The notes beneath the pieces are model-generated. The model was not told the DNA's origin, ran no database searches, and saw only the letters and a list, made by a program, of their open reading frames with translations. Below, one piece after another: positions 1 to 8,500 of a stretch of DNA of 38,649 nucleotides (position 1 is the first letter of the stretch; each line of letters starts with the position of its first letter). The position numbers and the translations under genes were made by a program. The stretch is from Terriglobia bacterium (GTDB lineage: Bacteria; Acidobacteriota; Terriglobia; Terriglobales; Acidobacteriaceae), in assembly GCA_021324365.1 (NCBI GenBank), contig JAJPJE010000112.1, forward strand, positions 1 to 38,649, read 5' to 3'.

Positions 1-107
1 AACGTGAATGGTTGACGTGATCATGCCGCCAACAATCGGAGCGGCAATCGGTTTCATCACGTCAGAGCCAATGCCCGATTCCCACAATATCGGCGCCAGG
101 CTCAAAA
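1..107. repeat. Terminal inverted repeat, left copy (cusA 3' fragment)
   Basis: Bases 1-107 are the exact reverse complement of 38543-38649. Read on the minus strand they encode the same late cusA segment found at the right end of the window, ending in GGMITSTIHV at the very edge. The match stops at 107/108, where a toxin-like reading frame begins on the plus strand. The junction carries a short shared string (tcaaaa), so a chimeric join or a shared assembly-graph node is as likely as a real second cusA copy. Confidence 0.9.
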
Positions 108-331
108 CAAAGGAGCTTCGCGATATTTGCGAGATCGAAGCCGAGGCAAGGCGCGAGTTTGGGGACGCTGTGGCGGAAGTGCTCAAACATCGATTAGCTG
201 ATCTCGACGCAGCCATTTCTCCTAACGCGGTGAATAACTTTCCTCTCGTTTCAGTCCTGCTCAGACGTGCTCTCGGGCTCGCGATTTCGAGAAGCACTCC
301 GCTCAGTTCAGTTGCCGGGCCTTTGCTCGGG
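104..331 (+). pseudogene. Fragment of a HigB/RelE-like toxin gene
   Basis: The frame read from about 104 begins KTKELRDICE and continues with GDAVAEVLKHRLADLDAA. This resembles the N-terminal half of HigB/RelE-type toxins, which open with a (F)KTKxLRxxCE strand-helix and a KxLxxRLADL helix. The start codon and first few residues are lost at the junction with the end repeat. After about position 225 the frame no longer resembles the family, and it ends at the left edge of the IS3 element. No antitoxin gene is present. I read it as a non-functional remnant; the family assignment rests on the first 40 residues only. Confidence 0.45.
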
Positions 332-340
332 TGAATGGCA

Positions 341-1171
341 TCACCCCATGTTTTCGAAGCTCGCTGCTTGCGCCGCAAACTCAGTCGGGGTCTTGTATCC
401 CAGGCTGCTGTGCGGGCGCTCTTCGTTGTACTCCTTCCGCCACACCGTAATCTTGCGCCGGGCGTCGAACAGATTTTGAAACCAGCTCAGGTTCAAACAT
501 TCTTCCCGCAACCGTCCGTTGAAGCTTTCCACTCGACCGTTCTGTGTCGGCTTTCCCGGCTGGATGTGCAGCAACTCGATCTGCCGCTCGACGCACCAGG
601 CCAAAAAGTGCCGGCTCGTCAGCTCCGGCCCGTTGTCGCAGCGAATCGCTTGCGGCACGCCCCGCTCAGCTATGATCTGTTCCAGCACTCGCGTCACTCG
701 CCGGCTGGCAAAGCTCGTGTCCACCTCCAGCGCCAGACACTCTCTCGTATACGCGTCCACCACGCTAAGCACCCGGATCGCTCGTCCACACGCCACCGCA
801 TCGTGCACGAAATCCAAGGCCCATTCCTGATTCGCTGCTGTCCGTGCCACCAGCGGCTTTCCCTCCCGCACGCAATGCTTCCGCTTCTTCCGCCGAATCC
901 TCAGTCCTGCCTCGCAATAGATCCGATGCAAGCGCTTGTGGTTCACTCGCTCTCCGCTTCGCCGCAGCAACACATGCAGCCGTCGATACCCGAAGCGCGG
1001 TTTCTCCCCCGCTAACTCCACTAACTTCGTCCGCAGCGGTTCATCCGTCCGCTTACTGTCGTAGCAATAACTCGACGCCGCCATTCCCATCAGCCCGCAA
1101 ACCCGGCGCTCACTGGCCGTGTAGTGACTCAGCAGCCAGCGCGCATCCGACCGCTGGTCTACGAGCCCCAC
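341..1171 (-). CDS. IS3-family transposase OrfB (DDE integrase core)
   Basis: This 276-residue frame is the catalytic part of an IS3-family transposase. It has an N-terminal HTH_21-like segment (PRFGYRRLHVLLRR, the usual RYGYRRI motif), then the rve core: ALDFVHD gives the first Asp, IRCDNGPEL the second, and GRVESFNGRLREECL the Glu. The C-terminus has the usual YNEERPHSSLGYKTPTEFA signature. The ORF opens with GTG but is probably made mainly as an OrfAB fusion by -1 frameshifting from orfA, which it overlaps by 13 bases. It looks intact, so the element could still be active. Confidence 0.93.
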   Translation of the reverse strand: MGLVDQRSDARWLLSHYTASERRVCGLMGMAASSYCYDSKRTDEPLRTKLVELAGEKPRFGYRRLHVLLRRSGERVNHKRLHRIYCEAGLRIRRKKRKHCVREGKPLVARTAANQEWALDFVHDAVACGRAIRVLSVVDAYTRECLALEVDTSFASRRVTRVLEQIIAERGVPQAIRCDNGPELTSRHFLAWCVERQIELLHIQPGKPTQNGRVESFNGRLREECLNLSWFQNLFDARRKITVWRKEYNEERPHSSLGYKTPTEFAAQAASFENMG

Positions 1172-1434
1172 CCGTTTTTTGCGATCACCGCCTGCAGCAT
1201 GTCCTTGTCCAGGCTCAGGTCCGCCACCAGCTTGCGCAGCCGCGTGTTCTCATCCCGTAACTGCTTGGCCTCCTGCGCCTGGCTCACGTCCATCCCGCCG
1301 TACTTCGCCTTCCAGGCGTAGATCGTGTGCTTCGACACGCCCACTTCCCGCGCCACGTCCTCCGCCTTGCGTCCGGCTTCCAGCTGTTTCAACGCCCCGA
1401 TGATCTGGGCTTCCGTATGCCTGCTCACCGACAT
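1159..1434 (-). CDS. IS3-family transposase OrfA (HTH protein)
   Basis: This 91-residue protein begins MSVSRHTEAQIIGALKQLEAG, the classic IS3 OrfA opening, followed by a helix-turn-helix (VAREVGVSKHTIYAWKAKYGG) and a leucine-zipper-like tail (LRDENTRLRKLVADLSLDKDML). It binds the element ends and, fused to OrfB, directs transposition. Near its 3' end the minus strand carries AAAAAAC (plus-strand 1174-1180), a standard A-AAA-AAC slippery heptamer. A -1 slip there enters the orfB frame as KKRVGLVDQ, giving the OrfAB transposase. A reading frame and sequence like this are typical of intact elements. Confidence 0.93.
   Translation of the reverse strand: MSVSRHTEAQIIGALKQLEAGRKAEDVAREVGVSKHTIYAWKAKYGGMDVSQAQEAKQLRDENTRLRKLVADLSLDKDMLQAVIAKNGWGS
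1174..1180 (-). promoter_or_regulatory. Programmed -1 frameshift heptamer A AAA AAC
   Basis: It lies in the orfA/orfB overlap, in the correct phase (codons GCA AAA AAC shift to AAA AAA CGG). It would produce the OrfAB fusion transposase of the IS3 element. Confidence 0.8.
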
Positions 1435-1499
1435 GCTCGTTCCCCTTTCCTTCGTCCGAAATCATACTTGGACTTGTTCGGAAAGCGGGGAGCAGGTCA

Positions 1500-1902
1500 G
1501 TGGCACAACGAGATCGGATGCCTCGACACGGCTGAGTATTTCATCCGTTCCGTGTGACAGCAGCGCGGGCATAGGAATTGCTTCAGTTTCATTCAACATG
1601 TCCGAAAAGATCCAAATCTCCTTCTTTTCAGCTGGCACAGAATCCAGCAGTGTTTTCATTTGCCACAACGCACCGAAGATGTCGGTGCCCGCTGAGATAG
1701 GACGCAGTCCCGTACTCTTTCGCTCAAACGTTGCCGCGAGCTCTTGACGAGCGCGGTTCAAATTGTCGGTGAAGACGCCCTGCGCTTCTGGGGTCCAGCC
1801 TTTGAGCAGTGGTTTGACTCCGAATGACTGGGAGCTTATTACTGAAATCCAAACACGGCTCTTTGGAGGTTCCGTGAGGAGTAACTGCTTCGTGCGCCTC
1901 AA
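1500..1902 (-). pseudogene. von Willebrand factor A-like protein, internal fragment
   Basis: The minus-strand frame upstream of the IS reads as the middle of a vWA-type domain. It shows KSRVWISVIS (a central strand), SFGVKPLLKGWTP, TDNLNRARQELAATF, then SAGTDIFGALWQMKTLL (the TD loop) and EIWIFSDMLNET (strand plus FSDM). The DxSxS part of the metal site that should lie upstream is missing: an in-frame TGA precedes the frame, and the palindrome at 1971 lies just beyond. The 3' end is cut by the IS3 element after residues VVPL, so the gene is broken at both ends. Similar vWA proteins are common as cargo near conjugative or genomic-island genes; that link is inference. Confidence 0.55.
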
Positions 1903-1970
1903 GGGTCAGTTTTGGAACCAGTTCGAAAAGGAGCTTGCAGGATTTGCAGGGATTTTCTAAGCGAATTCCA

Positions 1971-2004
1971 TACAAGAACCCGACATTAATGTCGGGTTCT
2001 TGTA
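1971..2004. repeat. 34-bp perfect palindrome
   Basis: The left arm tacaagaacccgacatt is followed at once by its exact reverse complement, centred at 1987/1988 with no loop. It lies between the vWA fragment and the CRISPR remnant. No T-run follows on either strand, so it is not a textbook terminator. A rearrangement scar, a protein-binding site or a cruciform-forming end are alternatives. Confidence 0.85.
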
Positions 2005-2040
2005 GTTCGCCCGCCGCCGGTCCCTGACCCCTGGCTCGGT

Positions 2041-2150
2041 GTTGAAGAGTCTTCCCCGATGAAGAGGGGACTGAAAGCTAGCCTCACACGCGTTGATTCC
2101 GTTTCCGGAGAGCGTTGAAGAGTCTTCCCCGATGAAGAGGGGACTGAAAG
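2041..2150. CRISPR. Two-repeat CRISPR remnant (37-bp repeat, one 36-bp spacer)
   Basis: Two identical 37-bp repeats lie at 2041-2077 and 2114-2150, separated by 36 unique bases (2078-2113). The repeat starts GTTGAAGAGTCTTCCCC and ends GGGGACTGAAAG, with a TCCCC/GGGGA inner stem and a terminal (C/A)TGAAAG as in many class 1 repeats. Repeat and spacer lengths are right for a CRISPR array. No further copy is seen on either side and no cas gene lies in the window, so it is an orphan, decayed or just-truncated array. A chance direct repeat is the alternative, but 37/37 identity argues against coincidence. Confidence 0.75.
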
Positions 2151-2287
2151 GACAGTGATGTCAAGCGGTGTGGCACTATCGCGCTATCCAGCGGCAGCGT
2201 TTATTGTTGCCGGGACATCTGGGCACACGGAACCGTTAGCAAGTCCATCCGACCCAAACCAACCATGAAGCTCTCGAATTGACGCAG

Positions 2288-4339
2288 CTACTGCTCAGCT
2301 TTGGTGACTTGTGATGGCATCTCACGGTTGTACATCTCTATCAGTCCGGCAATGACGCTCGCGCTCTCCGGTGGTGAAAAATAATAGCCCTGTGCTAGGT
2401 CGCACCCCAATTGGCCGAGCATCTCCACTTGTGCAGCAGTTTCCGTTCCTTCCGCGACCACCTTCATTCCAAGATTATGTGCCAGAGTAATGATCGCGCG
2501 GACAATCTCATATTTCTCTGCATTCTGCTCCAGGTTTGAGATAAATCGACGATCAATCTTGAGCGTATCGATTGGCAGTTGCTGCAATCTGCTTAGTGAG
2601 GAATACCCGGTTCCAAAGTCGTCGATACTCAGGGAGACACCAGCTGCTCGTAGTTCGGTTAGCACCCTTGCCGATTGTTCAGGTTCTCCCATTGCAATGG
2701 TTTCCACAATTTCGAAGTGCAGGTCGCGCGGGTCAAGGCCAGATGCCACTATCACTCGACTGAATTCACCGGCCAGTCCTGGCTGCACGAATTGCTTCGG
2801 AGCGATGTTCGAGCTCAGCCAAAGATTTGGCGTGCTTGGAAACTGAGCTTGCCATGCTCGGAGCTGTTGGCATGAGTCGCGCAAAAGTGCCATGTTCATC
2901 GGAACGATGAGCCCAATTTCATCCGCAACCGCAATGAAATCGGCTGGAGAAACCACGGTACCATTTCTTTGCCATCGCGTTAACACTTCAACACCGACAA
3001 TTCGTCTGCGGGCCAGGCAGACAATTGGTTGGTAGTAGGCAACGAATTCGTTCCTTTCGAAAGCCCTCCTCAGATCGGTTTCCAGTCGCAAGCGGGCGAC
3101 TGCAGCAACGTGCATCGCACTGTCGAATACCTCACAACGTGCTTTTCCGGCTCGTTTTGCACGCTGCATCGCGATTTCCGCGTCACGCAGCATATCTTCC
3201 GCAGCTGTTCTCGATCTACCGCTGACTGTGATGCCGATGCCGGCAGAGATGAAGAGCTCATGCCCCTCGACTACGAAAGGCTCAGCAAGTTTCTGCTGCA
3301 AACGTTCGGCGACGCGAATCGCGTCTGCCGAGTTTCTGATGTTATCTAGCAGTACGGTAAACTCATCGCCAGCCAGTCGGGCGAAGGTAAATCCGTTGAT
3401 CAGGGAAGATGAGTCGAACTCAAAGGTATGCGAAACGGTATCAAGTGATCTGACGGAGCACGCCAACCTGCGAGCGATCTGAATCAACAATTGATCACCA
3501 ATAAGGTTGCCAAGACTTTCGTTGAATATCTTAAAGTCGTCAATGTCGATAAACAGAACAGCAAATTTGTAATGCGGCTGGCACCTTGATACTGCGATAA
3601 CTCGTTGCAATCTATCGAGAAATAATGCGCGATTGGGCAGATTCGTGAGGCTGTCGTGCAGGGTAGTGTGGGCGAGTTTCTCCTCAACTTTCTTTCGCGC
3701 AGTTATGTCTCGGTTGACGATAACGAGTCTCGTAACTTTTCCATTTTGTTGAATCGGACTGGCGGTGGATTCCAAGATGCGCCAGGACCCCTCCTTATGC
3801 CGCATACGATATTCGATAGTCTCATCAATTCCGGTAGCGATGGCCTTGCTGACGGCTTGTGAGAATCGGTCCCGGTCATCCGGGTGAACTTGCGAAAGGG
3901 CTGAGGTCTGACTCAGTTCCTCGAGAGAGTACCCGAGAACCTTCTGGTAGGCTGGACTGTTATACACGCGACGTCCATCTCGGTCGATGAGCGCTATCAT
4001 GTCAGCAGCATTCTCACTGATCAGTCGATATAGTTCCTCCCTCTCGGCCAAGCGTTCACGAACCCGATGCAGCTGCGAGTGCTGGTAAACCGCGTATAGA
4101 TCAAAAAGAATGACTAGTGCGGCAAGCCCCCGTACCCACTCTCTAAGTACGAACAGATCGGCTGTCCCGAGCAACGGTAAAGGGGGAAAAGTAAGAGAGA
4201 CGATTCCGAGAGTCAGGACGAGAGTTACGGTAACGGCGAGTCCCCAAAGCCACCACTCGCGGCCTTCCGTCTTCTTCACCTCCAACACCGAACTTTGATT
4301 ACTGCGCCATTCCGTCTGATCAACCGTAGCTCTTTTCAT
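2288..4339 (-). CDS. Membrane PAS-GGDEF-EAL protein (c-di-GMP synthesis/turnover)
   Basis: This 683-residue dual c-di-GMP enzyme has two N-terminal membrane segments (about 26-45 and 55-75), a PAS domain (about 95-210), a GGDEF domain with motif AGDEF at 323-327, and an EAL domain with EVL at 451-453 in place of EAL. The PDE landmarks DDFGTGYSSL, KIDRRFI and AEGTE are present, so phosphodiesterase activity is plausible. The I-site RSLD is present but separated from AGDEF by an unusual insertion of about 15 residues. I chose the ATG at 4339 over an upstream TTG because GGAG stands a few bases before it. It is the last gene of a minus-strand c-di-GMP group. Whether synthesis or breakdown dominates cannot be read from sequence. 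Confidence 0.9.
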   Translation of the reverse strand: MKRATVDQTEWRSNQSSVLEVKKTEGREWWLWGLAVTVTLVLTLGIVSLTFPPLPLLGTADLFVLREWVRGLAALVILFDLYAVYQHSQLHRVRERLAEREELYRLISENAADMIALIDRDGRRVYNSPAYQKVLGYSLEELSQTSALSQVHPDDRDRFSQAVSKAIATGIDETIEYRMRHKEGSWRILESTASPIQQNGKVTRLVIVNRDITARKKVEEKLAHTTLHDSLTNLPNRALFLDRLQRVIAVSRCQPHYKFAVLFIDIDDFKIFNESLGNLIGDQLLIQIARRLACSVRSLDTVSHTFEFDSSSLINGFTFARLAGDEFTVLLDNIRNSADAIRVAERLQQKLAEPFVVEGHELFISAGIGITVSGRSRTAAEDMLRDAEIAMQRAKRAGKARCEVFDSAMHVAAVARLRLETDLRRAFERNEFVAYYQPIVCLARRRIVGVEVLTRWQRNGTVVSPADFIAVADEIGLIVPMNMALLRDSCQQLRAWQAQFPSTPNLWLSSNIAPKQFVQPGLAGEFSRVIVASGLDPRDLHFEIVETIAMGEPEQSARVLTELRAAGVSLSIDDFGTGYSSLSRLQQLPIDTLKIDRRFISNLEQNAEKYEIVRAIITLAHNLGMKVVAEGTETAAQVEMLGQLGCDLAQGYYFSPPESASVIAGLIEMYNREMPSQVTKAEQ

Positions 4340-4683
4340 CGTCTCCGCAATGGATAACAAACAGAAAATGTCTTCTCTCGATGCCGCGAGGTATGGAAGT
4401 CGATTGATCGAGTGACTTCCAAGCGTGAGTTTCAGACTCTATTGCACTCGTCCTCCGATCGTGTTGGTGCTTGCAACTGTCGGGAGGTGTCCGAAGATAT
4501 TCGCCTAGAGCTTTTGAGGCCAAGGCGGAACCGTTCGGCTCTTCCGTGAAAGATAAGTCGGCCGCTCCAGTTTCTTCGCGGACTTCATGTCATCCGCTCC
4601 TTTCGACTTTGAATCAATCTGATCGGCGAGTTCTAGGCGCCTGCGAATGTTTCCCTAGGTAGATTGCTGTGGCTTGTCAAGGT
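4340..4683. other. Intergenic gap, no gene seen
   Basis: It separates the PAS-GGDEF-EAL gene from the PilZ gene. It should carry the promoter of the former; I see no clear promoter, operator or terminator. Confidence 0.5.
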
Positions 4684-5433
4684 TCAGTCCCCAGCGACGT
4701 GTGACGCGAGACATGCGTCCAGACGCTCCGAGACCCATTGCTGGATCTCCTGTTTTAAGCTGTCCGGGAGATCAATGAACTGCAATCCCACTCTGCCATT
4801 GCGGTCATACCAGCAGACTTCACCTCTGAATTGAATCCCGGTCTCATAACCTGGCAATTTGAGCCGAAGTGAAAGCCTATCGCCGACCTGAACGGGTACA
4901 ACGCCGTCTATTGCAATGCCACCTTCACTGATATTGATGGCATTCGCTACAAACTCCGGGTACTTTGCACTACTTACAAATACCTGAGTGTAGAGTGGTA
5001 GTCGGTGATAGCGTCTCTTTTCTCGAATCATCAACGGATACGACACTTTCAGCGTGCGTCCCAACACCGTTCGGGAAAGGGGCCTGCTAATAACAAAATG
5101 TGCGCCAGCACGAAACACATCAGCTCTATCTTTATCGCTGTTCACAATGCCCCAGACGACAGCATTTCGGTTTGACGTAGTTGCCCTCTGTTTTCGAAGC
5201 AGAGCAAGGCTTTCGTCTTTGTGGTCAAAGTCGACCATTACAGCCTCGTATTTATTTCGGCAGAGTTCACGCGTTGCAGCATCAGCATCTGGGGCGACCT
5301 GAACGTTGATTGCGGATGCTCCCATAACTTGAGAAAGCGTATCAATCGTTTTATCGTCGTTTGTGACTAAAAGCACACGAATCGCTAGATTTTCCTCGGA
5401 GCGAAGATGCCCCTGTTCGACTGGCGTTACCAT
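4684..5433 (-). CDS. Receiver-like/PilZ two-domain c-di-GMP effector
   Basis: In this 249-residue protein the N-terminal 120 residues look like a response-regulator receiver (IRVLLVTNDDKT, then VMVDFDHKDESL at the phospho-acceptor position, then a hydrophobic strand and SRPLSR in the place of the KP loop). The receiver is divergent: the usual acidic pair is NDD and the conserved Lys is Arg. The C-terminal half is a PilZ domain with the c-di-GMP motifs RRYHR and NISEGG. It is therefore a cytoplasmic c-di-GMP receptor that may also sense a partner through its REC-like part. AAGGAG lies 9 bases before the ATG. It sits between two GGDEF-EAL genes on the same strand, which could supply its ligand. 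Confidence 0.88.
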   Translation of the reverse strand: MVTPVEQGHLRSEENLAIRVLLVTNDDKTIDTLSQVMGASAINVQVAPDADAATRELCRNKYEAVMVDFDHKDESLALLRKQRATTSNRNAVVWGIVNSDKDRADVFRAGAHFVISRPLSRTVLGRTLKVSYPLMIREKRRYHRLPLYTQVFVSSAKYPEFVANAINISEGGIAIDGVVPVQVGDRLSLRLKLPGYETGIQFRGEVCWYDRNGRVGLQFIDLPDSLKQEIQQWVSERLDACLASHVAGD

Positions 5434-5509
5434 TTACTAACTCCTTCGAATACCAGGAATCCCGATTTAGATGACAACGAGAGCCGCGCTTCTTGTTGCT
5501 CATTGACGC

Positions 5510-8500
5510 TCACATGAACTCCAACGAAACTTTTGCATTTTGCTTTGCTGCTCGATCCGATGGCTCCGAGCTATGTGGTAGTAAGTGCGAAATTGGGTTT
5601 GGCGTCGGACGCCCAAGTAGGTAGCCTTGTGCTTCGTTGCCGCCCATCTCCTGGATGAGCTTAAGCTGTTCGTCGGTTTCGATTCCTTCCACGATCACCT
5701 TCATCCCGAGTTCTTGAGCGAGAACGATCAGCGAGCGCACCATGGCTCTCGTTTCAGCACGCTGCATAATCTCTTTCATAAACCCACGATCTATTTTGAG
5801 AGCATTGAATGCCAGCTTCGGGAGGTAGCTGAGTGCGGAATAGCCAGTTCCAAAATCGTCGATCGCGACACTGACACCAATACTCTGTAGACGCCGGATG
5901 ATTGCCCCAGCGCGCTCGATGCCGTGTAGCATGACGGATTCGGTGAGTTCAAGTTGAAGGAGCTTGGGGTTGAGCTCCGTCTGTTTGAGGACCGTTTCAA
6001 CTTCATCGACAAACGAGTCACGGCAGAACTGTACGCTTGAAACATTCACCGCAACTTGCACCGGCCGGTTTGCTATTGCTTGCCAGTTGCGGGCATCGAC
6101 GCAAGCACGTTTGAGTATGTGCTCGCCCAATGGAATAATCAGACCGGTTTCCTCTGCAATCGGTATGAATTTTACGGGAGAAATACTCCCCAGAGTCGGA
6201 TGATTCCATCTGGCGAGCGCCTCAAATCGAACCAACTTTCCTGATCCAATCTCAAATTCGGGTTGGTAGTGTACCTCGATGGCGTGATCCTCAATGGCAC
6301 GACGAAGCTGATTTTCGAGGGTGAGTCGCTCACGCACGGATTCCCCCAGGTCTGCGGTATATACAGTGACACGGTTCTTTCCAGAGCGTTTTGCGGCGTA
6401 CATGGCACTGTCGGCGTATTGCAGCAGTTCAGATTCATTTCTCGCTTGCAGAGGAAAAAGACAGATCCCGACACTTGCGCCAATCGTGATTTCTTGTCCA
6501 TTTATCTCAAACGGTTCTGCCAGGACCTTTAGCAGAGAATTGCCGACCATCTCCGCATCCTCTGCCGCTTTCACCCGGTTCAACACCACCGCGAATTCAT
6601 CGCCTCCCAGCCGAGCGAGGGTATCGGACTGACGGATCCGAGACGTTAATCGCTCGGCCACCTGAACTAGGAGCGTATCTCCAAACTTGTGTCCAAAACT
6701 GTCATTTACGAGTTTGAATCCGTCAAGATCGATGTAGAGTACTGCGAGCAGGCTGCCATCGCGTTTTGTCCCGGCAATGCTTTGCTTCAAACGATCAGAG
6801 AGTAGGCGACGATTTGGCAGGCCGGTAAGTGCGTCCGTCAGGGCCTGCTGTTGCAACTTTTCTTCTGCTTCTGCCATCGCGAGGTCTCGCGCATGTAGTT
6901 CCTCGAGCATATGGTTGAACTCGGTGCCGAGCAGGCCTAGCTCATCGGCACCGGAAACCGACACGCGGGACGTAAACTGTTTCTGCAGGCGCACTTGTTG
7001 CGTAGCCCTAATCAGGTCTCGAATTGCATTCGCCTTTTCACTGGCCATGCGCAGTTGTTCGCTCTGCCGCATAACTCGCCGACGCAGGGCTAGAATTCGA
7101 GTGACACTGAGTACTACGACGAGCAGTAGCACACTACTCAGCACCAGCATGTCGCCGAGCGTCCACCAGCCTCCGGATTTGAGTATCTGCACATCAGAAG
7201 GGGAGCGAATAATGACTTTGAAACCGACAGGATCTTTTCTGAGTAGCTTGTAGGTCGTGCTGCGACCGACCTCGACGGAGCAAATACCAGTGAGCCGTAC
7301 AATTGCGCCTTCCTGAGGAGACAAGAACAATTGATCGGAATCCATCAAATAGAGTAGTGCCTGGAATATTCGCCCATCCGCGCGCAGTAACAACGTTCTC
7401 GCACCAGGCGATTTATCGACGCTGAGCACGGTGGCCTCTACGCTCACCAGTTCTGAGTCGAACCGGCCATCACTCATCATCTCAGCTGTCACAGACTGCG
7501 GATCGACTGCAGAGACCTCAGGTCGCACGCGCACGGTGGCATCCGTGAGAACTGGTGAGTAGCCGATCGCGGAGGCATAACCGGCGGCGTCAACAACATC
7601 GTCGAGGTGAACTCCAGTCGTATCGCCCTCGACGCGTATCCCGCCCGTTCCGTCCTGGATGTAAAAGAACGTGCTGCTTAACATTGTTACCGAACCGCGA
7701 ACCACTACCCTGTGGTCAAAGCGTGCATTCGGTGAATACCTGAAGAGCTTATTGATTGGGATAGTGCGTTTCGTAAACGGGTTAGGATCGCCCGGTTCAA
7801 GTATGTCGATATCCGATAGACTGGAGACACTAACAGTCAGTCCAATAAGCTGTTTGCGAGAATTGAACAATTCCGCAACAACCCCGCGTACTCGGACGGT
7901 TGCATCCTCAAGCATTTGAATCTTGTTGCTCTGTGAAGCGTCCGGCGACAGTGTTACGTGAACGGGACCGAGAGAAGTGTACAAATCAAATGTAAGATGT
8001 CTCGGGTTTTGCCTTCCCCTAAGTGGGTGTACGACGCCTTCCACTTGCGCGTAGCGCGAGTCCAGCACACCCGACGCAGCTCGTAGTGTCATTGGAATTG
8101 GCTTGGGAAGAGGGGCTGTGGTCAGGAGAGTGAATTTTGGAGCCACAATCACCGGAGCGAAGTCGCCTGGGTTAACAAGCCCCAGGACCCTAATCCGTTC
8201 GCCTTGAAACAATGGTGTGGCGCTGCCCGCATATTTGACGAAGATGCCTCCGGTCGAATCCTGAATAAACAGTTGCCGCCATTCGGTGTCTACATACGTT
8301 ATGGTTCCTGTTATGGTGACTGGAGGGGCGGTGGCCACTACCTCTTCGTCGAAGTTCCTAACATCTGCAATAGTTTCAGTTCGAGTAGGCTGCGGGGATA
8401 GCTTCAGGTCATGTGGAGCAGTTTGGGTCGCCACTGCGTGCGCTAAATCGATCCGCAACCCGTCTTCGAGCGGGAATCCGGTTACGTCAATGGGTGTTCC

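Larger units (their letters stand above)
332..1499 (-). mobile_element. IS3-family insertion sequence, complete
   Basis: The element holds orfA and orfB in the usual overlapping arrangement on the minus strand. The outer end next to orfA reads TGACCTGCTCCCC on the minus strand (1487-1499). The other end, on the plus strand from 332, reads TGAATGGCATCACCCC, an imperfect inverted repeat starting with TGA. The orfA-side end is supported independently by a related IS remnant at 29852 that starts with the same 13 bases. Length is 1168 bp, a little short of a typical 1.2-1.5 kb IS3 element. The flanking bases (ggg left, gtg right) give no convincing target duplication, and the genes on the two sides differ, so one flank has probably been rearranged since insertion. 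Confidence 0.8.

Noticed and set aside
2151-2287. A third CRISPR repeat after the second copy
   Set aside because: No string resembling the repeat was found in the next 140 bases.
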